A stretch of DNA of 31,933 nucleotides from CBDCYN01 sp965224205. GTDB lineage: Bacteria > Planctomycetota > Phycisphaerae > Phycisphaerales > Phycisphaeraceae. The notes beneath the pieces are model-generated. The model was not told the DNA's origin. It did not search any database and saw only the letters and a list, made by a program, of their open reading frames with translations. The position numbers were made by a program, and so were the translations under genes. The stretch is taken from contig CBDCYN010000026.1 in assembly GCA_965224205.1 (NCBI GenBank), positions 1 to 31,933 of the forward strand, read 5' to 3'. Positions 16,494 to 23,363 of the stretch are shown here, piece by piece (positions within the stretch are counted from its first letter, which is position 1; each line of letters begins with the position of its first letter).

Positions 16494-16533
16494 CATACCC
16501 ATATTGGGTATAATCATACCCAATATGGGTATG
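16494..16533 (+). promoter_or_regulatory. Double palindrome 2, MNT/HEPN promoter-operator
   Basis: A perfect inverted repeat of 17-bp arms (CATACCCATATTGGGTA) with a 6-bp centre. The -10 box TATAAT (16509-16514) lies at the centre, with TAGCCA 17 bp upstream as a poor -35. The repeat runs into the start codon of the MNT gene. A wHTH domain in that protein is the likely binder. Confidence 0.85.
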
Positions 16534-17217
16534 AAGAACACCTCTACCATCAATCCCCCCATCGCCGGATCTCTGTTCGGAGCCACCCGGCAGGCTGTGC
16601 TTCGGTTGTTGCTGGGTAACGCTGATAAGCGCTTCTACGTGCAGCAGATTATCCGAGAATTAGGTCTCGGCTCAGGTGCCGTGCAACGCGAACTCAAGCA
16701 ACTCACTCAAAGCGGAATTCTCACCCGTTCGGTTGAAGGTCGACAGTCCTATTACCAGGCGAACCCACGATGCCCGGTCTACGAAGAGTTGCGTGGGCTC
16801 GTCCGCAAGACCTTCGGCGTGGCGGATATCCTTCAATCGGGCCTCTCCCCTCTAGAAAACCAGATCCGTATCGCTTTCATCTACGGCTCCGTCGCCAAGG
16901 GTGAGGAGACCGCCGAAAGCGACATCGATGTCATGGTGGTAGGAGATGATATATCACTGGGCCAGGTCGTGGACGCTTTAAGCAGCGCCCAGAACGACCT
17001 TGGCCGGGAAGTAAACCCGAGCGTATACCACACCCAAGAGTTCTGCTATAAACTCACTGAGAAGAACCACTTTATTTCAACCGTGGTAAAGGGTCCAAAG
17101 ATATTCCTAATCGGCGACGACAGTGAGCTTAAAAAACTGGGAAAACTCCGGGTTAATCAAACCTCATCAAACAAGTCAACAAGAGATCGAAAATCTATTC
17201 GCTCTCGCCGATCGTGA
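16531..17217 (+). CDS. mntA: wHTH-MNT nucleotidyltransferase antitoxin
   Basis: A 228-aa protein. Residues ~15-75 (QAVLRLLLGNADKRFYVQQI, then GAVQRELKQLTQSGILTRS) form a winged helix. Residues ~105-190 hold the MNT domain with FIYGSVAKGEETAESDIDVMVVG, the G-S-x(n)-D-x-D metal site. MNT proteins AMPylate and so silence a HEPN ribonuclease. I chose ATG 16531, at the end of the operator. ATG 16525 is also possible, but upstream starts would lie inside the -10 box. The predicted message is almost leaderless. The gene overlaps the HEPN gene by 95 bp. Confidence 0.9.
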   Translation: MKNTSTINPPIAGSLFGATRQAVLRLLLGNADKRFYVQQIIRELGLGSGAVQRELKQLTQSGILTRSVEGRQSYYQANPRCPVYEELRGLVRKTFGVADILQSGLSPLENQIRIAFIYGSVAKGEETAESDIDVMVVGDDISLGQVVDALSSAQNDLGREVNPSVYHTQEFCYKLTEKNHFISTVVKGPKIFLIGDDSELKKLGKLRVNQTSSNKSTRDRKSIRSRRS

Positions 17218-17563
17218 CATCGAGGCTTGCCAAACAGAGGGCCTGGTCACCGATTGGAGATTCAATATTGCTTACAACGCCGCCCTCAAAGTCGCGACTG
17301 CGGCGCTTGCTGCCAGCGGTTATCAGGCGGTTAGGGGAGCCCATCACTATCGGGTGATTCAATCTCTGGCTCTCACCATCGGGGCTAGCACCGCCACCGT
17401 GAATAAATTCGATACCTTTCGAAAAAAACGAAACGTCGCGGACTACGAAATGGCAGGGATGATATCTGACACCGAGACCGAAGAAATGCTCAACTTAGCG
17501 ATAGATCTTCGAAAAGAGGTCGAAGCCTGGCTTGCCAAAAACCACCCGCAGCTAACGCCCTAA
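17123..17563 (+). CDS. hepT: HEPN-domain toxin
   Basis: A 146-aa helical protein starting with GTG at 17123 (VSLKNWENSGLIKPHQTS), a typical HEPN N-terminus. The active-site motif is FRKKRNVADYE: an R-x(4)-Y version in which the usual His of R-x(4-6)-H is replaced by Tyr, a variant seen in some MNT partners. The large overlap with the MNT gene indicates tight co-translation. It is probably an RNA-cleaving toxin held inactive by AMPylation at a Tyr near this motif (family knowledge). Confidence 0.88.
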   Translation: MSLKNWENSGLIKPHQTSQQEIENLFALADRDIEACQTEGLVTDWRFNIAYNAALKVATAALAASGYQAVRGAHHYRVIQSLALTIGASTATVNKFDTFRKKRNVADYEMAGMISDTETEEMLNLAIDLRKEVEAWLAKNHPQLTP

Positions 17564-17568
17564 ACTCA

Positions 17569-17892
17569 TTGACGATCAAGAAAGTAAAAATCCCTATCAA
17601 GCTACAGGTCTGGGTCGAAGCTCGCGAGCGATACCATTTAAACGATACTCAGATCCAGATGGCCCAGGAGTTGGGGTTAAACCCGAAGAGTTTCCCGAAA
17701 TACGCCTCAAGCAAAAACCAGCCGTGGAAACAACCGTTAGCTCAATTCATTGAGCGCATCTATTTCAAACAGTTCAAGCGAGAGAAGCCAAAAAAAGTCG
17801 TCTCGATCGAACAAAAAGCGCAAGCCCACTGGGGTAAGGCAAAGAAGCGGAAAAAGAAAAAAGCCGAACGCCGAGCACAAAAGAGCTCCTGA
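17569..17892 (+). CDS. Conserved-looking basic protein after HEPN gene
   Basis: A 107-aa protein from a TTG start 5 bp after the HEPN stop, so it is probably the third gene of the operon. The core (KLQVWVEARERYHLNDTQIQ, then MAQELGLNPKSFPKYA and PLAQFIERIYFKQF) recalls a short helical family that I have seen in many bacteria without known function. The C-terminus is a Lys/Arg-rich tail (KAKKRKKKKAERRAQKSS), suggesting nucleic-acid binding. No catalytic residues are evident. Confidence 0.7.
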   Translation: MTIKKVKIPIKLQVWVEARERYHLNDTQIQMAQELGLNPKSFPKYASSKNQPWKQPLAQFIERIYFKQFKREKPKKVVSIEQKAQAHWGKAKKRKKKKAERRAQKSS

Positions 17893-17939
17893 CCTATCCT
17901 CTTAGTCCGCCCGGCTACCCACCACCAGGGTCAGCCTGG

Positions 17940-17966
17940 AATAGTGCCACAGCTTGTGGCACTATT
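17940..17966. terminator. Perfect hairpin between convergent genes
   Basis: AATAGTGCCACA/TGTGGCACTATT, 12-base arms with a 3-base loop, midway between the ends of two convergent genes. It is a probable shared terminator, although no long T tract follows. Confidence 0.55.
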
Positions 17967-17989
17967 CTGACACTCGACTTCTAGTTCAT

Positions 17990-18643
17990 CTACGCCACCC
18001 TTCTCGATTCCACCTGCCTCCTCGACGCCACGACGAGCGGCCCTCTCACCCGCCGCAGCACGGGGCCTAACACCGTATACGGGATCTGCCTAAACCCCGC
18101 CTTCCTTCGGGCCACGTTGACCTCATCGACCAGCCGCTGCAGCTGAGACTTCACGAGGCAGAACGGTTGAAATCGTAGGTTCGAGAACTCCCGTGCCAGG
18201 TTCTCCACTGACCGGTGCACGGCCAGGGAAAGAAACCGAGCCCGTAGATCGGCATAACGCTTCTTCCCGATCCGCACCGATGGGTGACCACCCCGGTAGG
18301 TGATCGAATACCCCCCGTAACAGATAGGCACCTCGCTCACATGCCGGATGGACTTGCCCTCCTCGCGTTCAAAGAAATCCCGCTCGCCGTGGGTCGCGAG
18401 CAGCAGAAAGAACTGCCCGTGGCGGATGTACTGAAAATTCGCTACCCCCCTGCTCTTCCGCCGATACCGAGCAGAGTCAGAAATATCAATCCCGTATTTG
18501 TCTACGAGTTTCTCGTCCACCAACACCGCATCTTTTGACGACGGCACCCAGCCCTCGACATACCACAGGTAACCACGTCCCACGTAGGACACCGCCACCT
18601 GCTGCACGAAAGCCCGAACCGACGTGGCTTCACAGCAGTACAT
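17990..18643 (-). CDS. Basic 217-aa protein of unknown function
   Basis: A soluble, strongly basic protein. The N-terminal part (TSVRAFVQQVAVSYVGRGYL, then YVEGWVPSSKD) and middle (YRRKSRGVANFQYIRHGQFF) have well-spaced aromatic and basic residues, and the C-terminus is Arg-rich. I do not recognise a named domain, though the pattern resembles a family of uncharacterised plasmid or planctomycete proteins. It lies directly downstream, on the same strand, of the giant structured RNA region, so it may share its transcript or bind that RNA (inference). A 16-bp palindrome TGGGTCA-tt-TGACCCA is 29-44 bp upstream of its ATG. Confidence 0.78.
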   Translation of the reverse strand: MYCCEATSVRAFVQQVAVSYVGRGYLWYVEGWVPSSKDAVLVDEKLVDKYGIDISDSARYRRKSRGVANFQYIRHGQFFLLLATHGERDFFEREEGKSIRHVSEVPICYGGYSITYRGGHPSVRIGKKRYADLRARFLSLAVHRSVENLAREFSNLRFQPFCLVKSQLQRLVDEVNVARRKAGFRQIPYTVLGPVLRRVRGPLVVASRRQVESRRVA

Positions 18644-18671
18644 TTCTGGTTCATCCAGTTGAACCTATTTT

Positions 18672-18687
18672 TGGGTCATTTGACCCA
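18672..18687 (-). promoter_or_regulatory. Palindrome upstream of the 217-aa gene
   Basis: TGGGTCA-tt-TGACCCA, a perfect 7-bp-arm palindrome in the leader of the minus-strand gene. It may be an operator or a small hairpin. Confidence 0.5.
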
Positions 18688-18726
18688 TACGGCACACGAA
18701 ACCCATGAAACAACAGCACTTAGCGT

Positions 18727-18745
18727 GTGGCGCACCGTGCGCCAC
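18727..18745. repeat. Perfect palindrome GTGGCGCAC/GTGCGCCAC
   Basis: Nine-base arms around one base, with TAGCG/CGCTA further out (about 18721 and 18760). It lies between the structured RNA region and the 217-aa gene and could separate the two transcripts. Confidence 0.6.
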
Positions 18746-18794
18746 CCCCAACACGGTGCGCTAGGGTATTGTAAAACAATCATTTAGAACGCCC

Positions 18795-19110
18795 GCACGG
18801 TGGAGCTTTTATCTTGCTCCCCCGATTGGCCTCAAAACCGTGACTCCCAAACCCTGTAAGCGAGGACGCTGGTCAACGAACCTTTATTCACAAATCCCCG
18901 TGATTGTGAACCCAAAACGAGCGGTCTGCGCCGAGCACGGGCTTACCCCCATGCTCGAATTGCAACCCCGACAACACCACGTTGCAGCGCACGGCTTCGC
19001 GTCATCGCGGGTAAACCACCCGCGTCACGCTCGCCCCGCGCGTACCGCATTCCATAATGGTGCTGTCCTAATAATGGTGCTTGCGCTTTTTCGTTAACCC
19101 ATCGCTTCGT
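18795..19110 (-). ncRNA. Second structured RNA domain (candidate)
   Basis: The minus strand continues with helices after the terminator-like hairpin: CGCGGGT/ACCCGCG (19006-19024), GAGCAUGGG/CCCGUGCUC around GGUAAG (18933-18956, with a U-G pair that would be a mismatch on the plus strand), TTCACAA/TTGTGAA (18887-18910) and GGAGC/GCTCC (18802-18820). No open frame looks real. It may be the 3' part of a read-through RNA or a separate RNA. Confidence 0.55.
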
Positions 19111-19114
19111 TGTC

Positions 19115-20525
19115 CCGTAAGAAAGTGAGGTGGCCCCTCCGCCAAGAGGGGCCACCTCACAACTCATTGGATTCCTTGCCACAGACCAAGGGGACTAACC
19201 CTTGGCACTTCATAGCTGGCAGCGATCCCAGTCAGTCCTTTCGTTGTTCCTGACCCTCGGAGCCACCGAGGGCTGCGGAAACGGGTCACGACTACCCAGC
19301 CGTGCACCTGGACCATTCCAGGTGTCTGGACCTTCACCCAGAACACCGATCAATGACCCCGCTTCGGGGGCATCGACTTCTACTTGGACCTCGCTCCCAC
19401 GTCCCAGCCTGTCACCTAGTTAGATCTTAACTAGCTGGCGAATATCATCCGCAGGCTGGCGCTTCCCAGTTTAGTGATGGGTATCGATCAATGGCTCGCG
19501 TCGCTATCCGGTTCTACGCGGAGGTCTTGACTGGTATGTGCCCACTCCCGCAGGCCATAGTTACCCCCCGGAGATTATCCGGGGGCTTTCGGGGGGCAGA
19601 ACGCAGAAGCTCCCCCTTACCCACCCAGTCAAGATGTTCGCGGTTAGGGCATCCGTCTTCCATTGAGCTTACCGACTCGGGCTTACGCCCTTGAACAGTT
19701 GAGCTATTCACGAAATCCCCGTTTCATTAGGGGAATCCCGAACCAAATCATCGTCCGGCACGACCTGTCACCAGGTTCGTGGCTCCCTGTGTCGGACTGC
19801 GTTTACCGAACCTCTCGAGAATTTCACCCGATTTGCAGCATCTCGTGCGCTTTGGCCCGATTCCCGCAGTGGGGATTTGGTCTTCCCTGCCCCGGTGCGT
19901 TTACCGCACGAGGGCATCGAAAGACCGCACCGCCTTTATCCATCACAGCCCCAAAGCGTGCGTTACCGTTCTTGTCGAGAAAAACTATTCGACAAGGGCC
20001 TTGGGGTTTTTCACTGTCGCCCGCGTTCGTTGAACACGTATCGGATAGAATCAGCAGATTACCTCCGGGGTGGTCTTGATATGTATGGGCTCCCGCCCAT
20101 CCACCCCGGTCTTTACTTGCTGAAGCCTCCGTCGCACTGCGCGAGCTCGTCGCCGAGCACGCAGCGCTACCGGGATATAGTGGACCAGTGAGCGGGTGAT
20201 GAAATCCGCTTACCCCTTAGGCTGGTTGGCTAAACCAGCTTTACCGGGTCGGCCCCACTACAGCTATGAAGTCAATCCGAGTTTTCGTTTATGGCTGCGA
20301 TGGCCCTACCGCTTGTTGATCCCTCAACCTTCATGACCAAAGCGCCTCGCTATGCGGTTTTGTACCGCACAACTAGGACGGGTGTATACACGGAAAATCG
20401 CGAGGGGGCGTTATTTTTGAGGTCGCAGATTGCGTCCTCAAGTCGGTAACCCTTCGATATCTCTTGGAAGGGACTTCGGTGGTAGGCCCCAACCTTCTCC
20501 AAGGGTCAATCGAGCCCTGTAACAA
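19115..20525 (-). ncRNA. Candidate giant ornate non-coding RNA (~1.4 kb)
   Basis: There is no convincing protein in any frame, but dense nested pairing on the minus strand. Examples, in transcript order: TTGAGG/CCTCAA (20417-20441); a junction closed by TAGTGG/CCACTA (20178-20183, 20255-20260) with two hairpins inside; CCGGGGTGG/CCACCCCGG (20065-20109) holding ATGGGC-GGGA-GCCCAT; CCCCAA/TTGGGG (19949-20006) holding CTTGTCGA/TCGACAAG; GGTCTT/AAGACC (19879-19926); GTCCG/CGGAC (19753-19797) holding a GTGA-capped stem; a 10-bp helix 19525-19534/19625-19634 closing a multiloop; CCAGCCTG/CAGGCTGG (19404-19459); CACCTGGA/TCCAGGTG (19305-19324); CCCTCGG/CCGAGGG (19254-19272). Six stems carry GNRA tetraloops on this strand only. 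Ends are approximate and no clear promoter was found. Confidence 0.78.
19119..19160 (-). terminator. 15-bp terminator hairpin of the giant RNA
   Basis: GTGAGGTGGCCCCTC pairs perfectly with GAGGGGCCACCTCAC (19125-19160) around a 6-base loop. On the minus strand TTTCTT follows, whereas the plus strand has no T tract. This fits an intrinsic terminator for a minus-strand RNA, although a structural role inside a longer RNA is possible. Confidence 0.65.
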
Positions 20526-20528
20526 TTA

Positions 20529-20558
20529 TTGACACAGGCAATCGATCCGCGCTATCTA
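20529..20558 (+). promoter_or_regulatory. Promoter of the ParDE-like operon
   Basis: TTGACA (20529-20534), an 18-bp spacer, then TATCTA (20553-20558). Transcription would start at about 20565, next to the ATG at 20566, so the message may be leaderless. It is divergent from the giant RNA. Confidence 0.6.
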
Positions 20559-20565
20559 TAGGATT

Positions 20566-20871
20566 ATGCCCAGTCGATTAACCAAGAACATCTCTCTTAC
20601 CCCTGAACACGCTGATTTCATCGAAGCAGGGGTGGAATCCGGTCGTTACAAATCTGCGAGTGAGGTTATCCGTGATGCCCTTCGCCTGCTCTCGGATAAG
20701 GAAGCCAGGAGGCAGGCTGCTCTGGATGAAGTTCGAAAAAAGATCGCTGTCGGCTTAGAGCAGGCCAAACGGGGTGAGCTGCTCGACGGAGAAGAAGTGA
20801 TTAAAGAGCTTCTCGAAGAACTCGAACCGGTCACGGATGACGAAGCGTTACGTTCTCACACCGGCAGCTAA
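20566..20871 (+). CDS. parD: ParD-like RHH antitoxin
   Basis: A 101-aa antitoxin. KNISLTPEHADFIEAGVESG then RYKSASEVIRDALRLLSDKEA is the characteristic ParD ribbon-helix-helix. The helical C-terminal part (DEVRKKIAVGLEQAKRGELL) should bind the toxin. No ribosome site is visible, which agrees with a leaderless start behind the promoter at 20529. It overlaps the toxin gene by 35 bp. Confidence 0.9.
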   Translation: MPSRLTKNISLTPEHADFIEAGVESGRYKSASEVIRDALRLLSDKEARRQAALDEVRKKIAVGLEQAKRGELLDGEEVIKELLEELEPVTDDEALRSHTGS

Positions 20872-21157
20872 ATCCGATCTTGCCGAAATCAGCAGCTACA
20901 TCCGACGGAAAAACGGTGCTCGTCGTGCCGCCGCGATCATCAAACAACTGCATGACGTTATGCAGAAAATAGCCGTGCTCTCCGAGCAGGGTCTTGTCAT
21001 GGGCCACTCCCGAGAAGACCTAAGCGACGACGACGTACTGTTCTGGCCGATATACAACTACCTCGTCGTTTACATACCTGATACCGATCCGCTTGAAGTT
21101 GTCCGTGTGATGCATGGTGCTCGCGACGTCAAGACGATTCTGGAAGAGGACCAGTAA
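20837..21157 (+). CDS. parE: ParE/RelE-family toxin
   Basis: A 106-aa toxin. YVLTPAAKSDLAEISSYIRR, a basic helix-hairpin, then FWPIYNYLVVYIPDTDPLEV and VVRVMHGARDVKTIL is the standard RelE/ParE fold and length. Members of this superfamily poison gyrase or the ribosome; which one applies cannot be told from sequence alone. It is cotranslated with the ParD-like antitoxin. Confidence 0.9.
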   Translation: MTKRYVLTPAAKSDLAEISSYIRRKNGARRAAAIIKQLHDVMQKIAVLSEQGLVMGHSREDLSDDDVLFWPIYNYLVVYIPDTDPLEVVRVMHGARDVKTILEEDQ

Positions 21158-21239
21158 TCGCTTGGCACCTCAAGCTGATAACCTGCTGTTTAAACTGCTT
21201 AATTCTAAAACTACGCCAGACAGATGATGTAGGGGATCA

Positions 21240-21659
21240 CTATTGGGGAGGGAGCCAGATCGGCACGCCCATCTGACTGGCAGCTGTTCTCATGGGACGG
21301 TCCAGCGTGCATAGATGAGCCTTTTTCTGATTCGCTAGATTCAGGTAACTCGCGTCGTAAACACTCGTGCCATACCGTTGGGATATCGCCATGACCGAGG
21401 TCATGTGCCCGGTGTAGGGAGAAGATATGACCTCCATTGGTAAACACCCAAGAAGCTCCACTGCTTCAGCAAGGTCTTCCTCTGATAACCGGCCACGGCG
21501 TACGCACATGACCAGGGCATTGCTCACCTCATCCGGCCATATCGCTGGAACCAAAGCGCCTTCATCTAGCACTGTTTGGAGAAGATGATCTGCGTAATCC
21601 GAAGACTCATCCTCAAGAAGCCACGGCAACGTGGCGGATGCGTCAACAACGAGGCTCAA
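21240..21659 (-). CDS. vapC: PIN-domain toxin (VapC-type)
   Basis: A 139-aa PIN ribonuclease starting MSLVVDASATLPWLLEDES, with acidic residues at D6, ~E44 (WPDEVSNAL) and in the SVYDASYLNLA motif (~res 99), then LCTLDRPMRTAA. It overlaps its antitoxin by 4 bp. It shares the overall pattern of the PIN toxin at 10559 but differs strongly in sequence. Confidence 0.88.
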   Translation of the reverse strand: MSLVVDASATLPWLLEDESSDYADHLLQTVLDEGALVPAIWPDEVSNALVMCVRRGRLSEEDLAEAVELLGCLPMEVISSPYTGHMTSVMAISQRYGTSVYDASYLNLANQKKAHLCTLDRPMRTAASQMGVPIWLPPQ

Positions 21660-21907
21660 TACCGGCGTCCTTCATCGATAAGGTCGCGCACAGCAAGCCC
21701 CCCCAGAGGATGGGCCTCTCGAAACCGACGGAATTGATTAAGCAGTTCGGACTTGTCTGAGTTCGACAGGGGCTCTCGATCGGGAACAAAACGACCGATC
21801 CGATTCCCTTGATCGGTCACCGCAACAGGCTCGCCACCACGAAGCCGTTCGAGAACCGACTCAGGCAGCAACCCATGAATCTCAAGACCTTCTTCTGAAA
21901 ATCCCAT
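21656..21907 (-). CDS. Antitoxin of the Phd type
   Basis: An 83-aa partner of the PIN toxin. The segment RLRGGEPVAVTDQGNRIGRF is a Phd-type strand-turn, and the C-terminal part (SELLNQFRRFREAHPLGGLA, then VRDLIDEGRRY) is the toxin-binding tail. The N-terminal ~20 residues are divergent from standard Phd. The ATG at 21907 is used. Confidence 0.8.
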   Translation of the reverse strand: MGFSEEGLEIHGLLPESVLERLRGGEPVAVTDQGNRIGRFVPDREPLSNSDKSELLNQFRRFREAHPLGGLAVRDLIDEGRRY

Positions 21908-22146
21908 AGCACCAACTACTAGTTATTTACCTAAAACAACTTACATTTTAGCATGGGTTAGAGCAGCTTTCAATCAAATTCAGGTTCGCCATGCAACAGT
22001 GGTTTCTGGCACATCGCCTATCCCGAAAGGGCGTTTTCGGTCTAGGCTCCAAAGGTTAGGAGCTAATCTTTAGGAAACCCCCACGCCCGGTTTCCAAACC
22101 TTCCCCGCCCCTTAGCTCCCCTCCTATCGGATAGATGAACACTCGC

Positions 22147-23346
22147 CTACACGAGCACACCCATCACGCGGTCAAGCACGTCACGGGTTTCCTGGGACCT
22201 GGATTCAGCAGCAGAGAGACGCTGAAATCGGTCTTCTTCAAGCTCGGCTACTGCCTTCTCGTAACGATCTCGGGACCAGTCCGTGTGGTGGTGCTTGATG
22301 ATGAGAAACGGATCACGAATCCGCTTGTTTAAGGCGACTTTCTGGGCAGCCCGGACGAGTTTCGCATCGTCAGATAGCTCAGCAGGGCTTTCCACCGCCC
22401 TTGTCGGCTTGGTCACCTCCCCTCGGTATCGAGGGTTCCCAAACAGGTGCCGTTTTAACCGCTCGTTCGCGGTGTCTTCATCGTCCTGGGTGACGAAATG
22501 CCACAACCCTCGTCGGATGAGGTGAGCGGCTAGCCCTGGGGGGTTAGACCTTCCGTAAGCCCGTGCGTGCTCCAGGATGGCACAAAAGCGAAGCCTATCC
22601 GCTGGGCTCTCCCCGATGACTTTTTGCTCTACGGCTTGGCTGTAGAGCTCTAGCTGCCTCTGGGTGTCTGTCAGGTCAGCTTGCGTGAGGTGGCTCAGAG
22701 TCGGGGGTTTTATTCTTCCTGATTGAGTATTAACACCAGCGGGTCCGCCGGAGGCGGGTTCCTGGTTTTTAACTCTTCCCGTAGGGAAGAGTTCCTTGTT
22801 TATATAAGGGGCGGATGTTTTGATGTCATTTTGGGCCTGAGGGGCGGGCGTTTTGTTGCACGCGGGTGCCTCGGGAGCGGGGTTATCCACAGGCTCGAGG
22901 GTTTCCTCGAGGGTTTCGGGGGTGAGAGGTAATACAGGCGCTGGGGTAGGCTCTACGACCTCTTGGGCATCCATCGCCTCTTTAGCCTCTGGAACCTCAC
23001 GAATCACCTCAGAAGCCGGTGAAGCGGCATCGGCCCGGTCCCAATCGAGGTTGATCTCCGTTCGAACGCCGTGGCGGTTTTGGTACCACTGAGGCGTGTC
23101 GTGGAGGATGAGCAGGTCTAGCCCCCCCTCTTCGGTGCTTAGCTTTTTTCTAGCAGCGCGGATGTTTCGCTCGTCAATGCCGAACACGTCAGCGATCCAG
23201 GTGGCCTTGACCGCCCCGATGGGGTGGCACCTCTGGTCGCTTTTTCGGTAGTACAAGCAGCGGATGAGGTTTCCGAGGATGGTGGCGGTGATGGACCTTG
23301 AGGCCCCACCGGCGATGAAGCGGGTTACCCGCCGGGGCACGGGCAC
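22147..23346 (-). CDS. Plasmid replication-type wHTH protein
   Basis: A 399-aa protein. Residues ~1-100 (ITATILGNLIRCLYYRKSDQ, then VKATWIADVFGIDERNIRAARK) form a winged-helix DNA-binding domain like those of plasmid replication proteins. Residues ~100-220 are a low-complexity Pro/Ala/Glu linker. The C-terminal ~180 residues are helical (DRLRFCAILEHARAYGRSNP, PGLAAHLIRRGLWHFVT). The GTG at 23346 is the likely start, 18 bp after the stop of the preceding gene on the same strand. The role as an initiator or helicase loader is inferred from domain and context, next to parA, not from a recognised family. Confidence 0.65.
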   Translation of the reverse strand: MPVPRRVTRFIAGGASRSITATILGNLIRCLYYRKSDQRCHPIGAVKATWIADVFGIDERNIRAARKKLSTEEGGLDLLILHDTPQWYQNRHGVRTEINLDWDRADAASPASEVIREVPEAKEAMDAQEVVEPTPAPVLPLTPETLEETLEPVDNPAPEAPACNKTPAPQAQNDIKTSAPYINKELFPTGRVKNQEPASGGPAGVNTQSGRIKPPTLSHLTQADLTDTQRQLELYSQAVEQKVIGESPADRLRFCAILEHARAYGRSNPPGLAAHLIRRGLWHFVTQDDEDTANERLKRHLFGNPRYRGEVTKPTRAVESPAELSDDAKLVRAAQKVALNKRIRDPFLIIKHHHTDWSRDRYEKAVAELEEDRFQRLSAAESRSQETRDVLDRVMGVLV

Positions 23347-23363
23347 GGGTCTTTGTTGGTTGG

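Noticed and set aside
16434..16619. Short open frame spanning double palindrome 2
   Set aside because: It runs through the operator and into the MNT gene in another frame, with His/Tyr-rich composition caused by the palindrome itself.
13800..18750. Integron cassette array or CRISPR array
   Set aside because: Genes are in both orientations and no attC-like or regularly spaced identical repeats occur. The palindromes differ from each other and lack the integron core sites.
19663..20191. Open frames of 70-140 codons on the plus strand across the structured region
   Set aside because: They lack ribosome sites and any domain pattern, overlap each other in several frames, and arise from the GC-rich paired sequence. 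RNA structure explains the region better.
18780..20530. Ribosomal RNA, RNase P, tmRNA, group I or group II intron as explanation of the structured region
   Set aside because: I looked for hallmark motifs (domain V of group II introns, the P/Q/R/S elements of group I, conserved 16S/23S and RNase P segments) and found none convincing. GGGATATAGTGG at 20172 only weakly recalls a group I element and lies on the wrong strand.
22283..23092. Plus-strand open frames opposite the replication-type gene
   Set aside because: The minus strand has a coherent wHTH protein with a Pro/Ala linker. The plus-strand frames are its low-complexity shadows.
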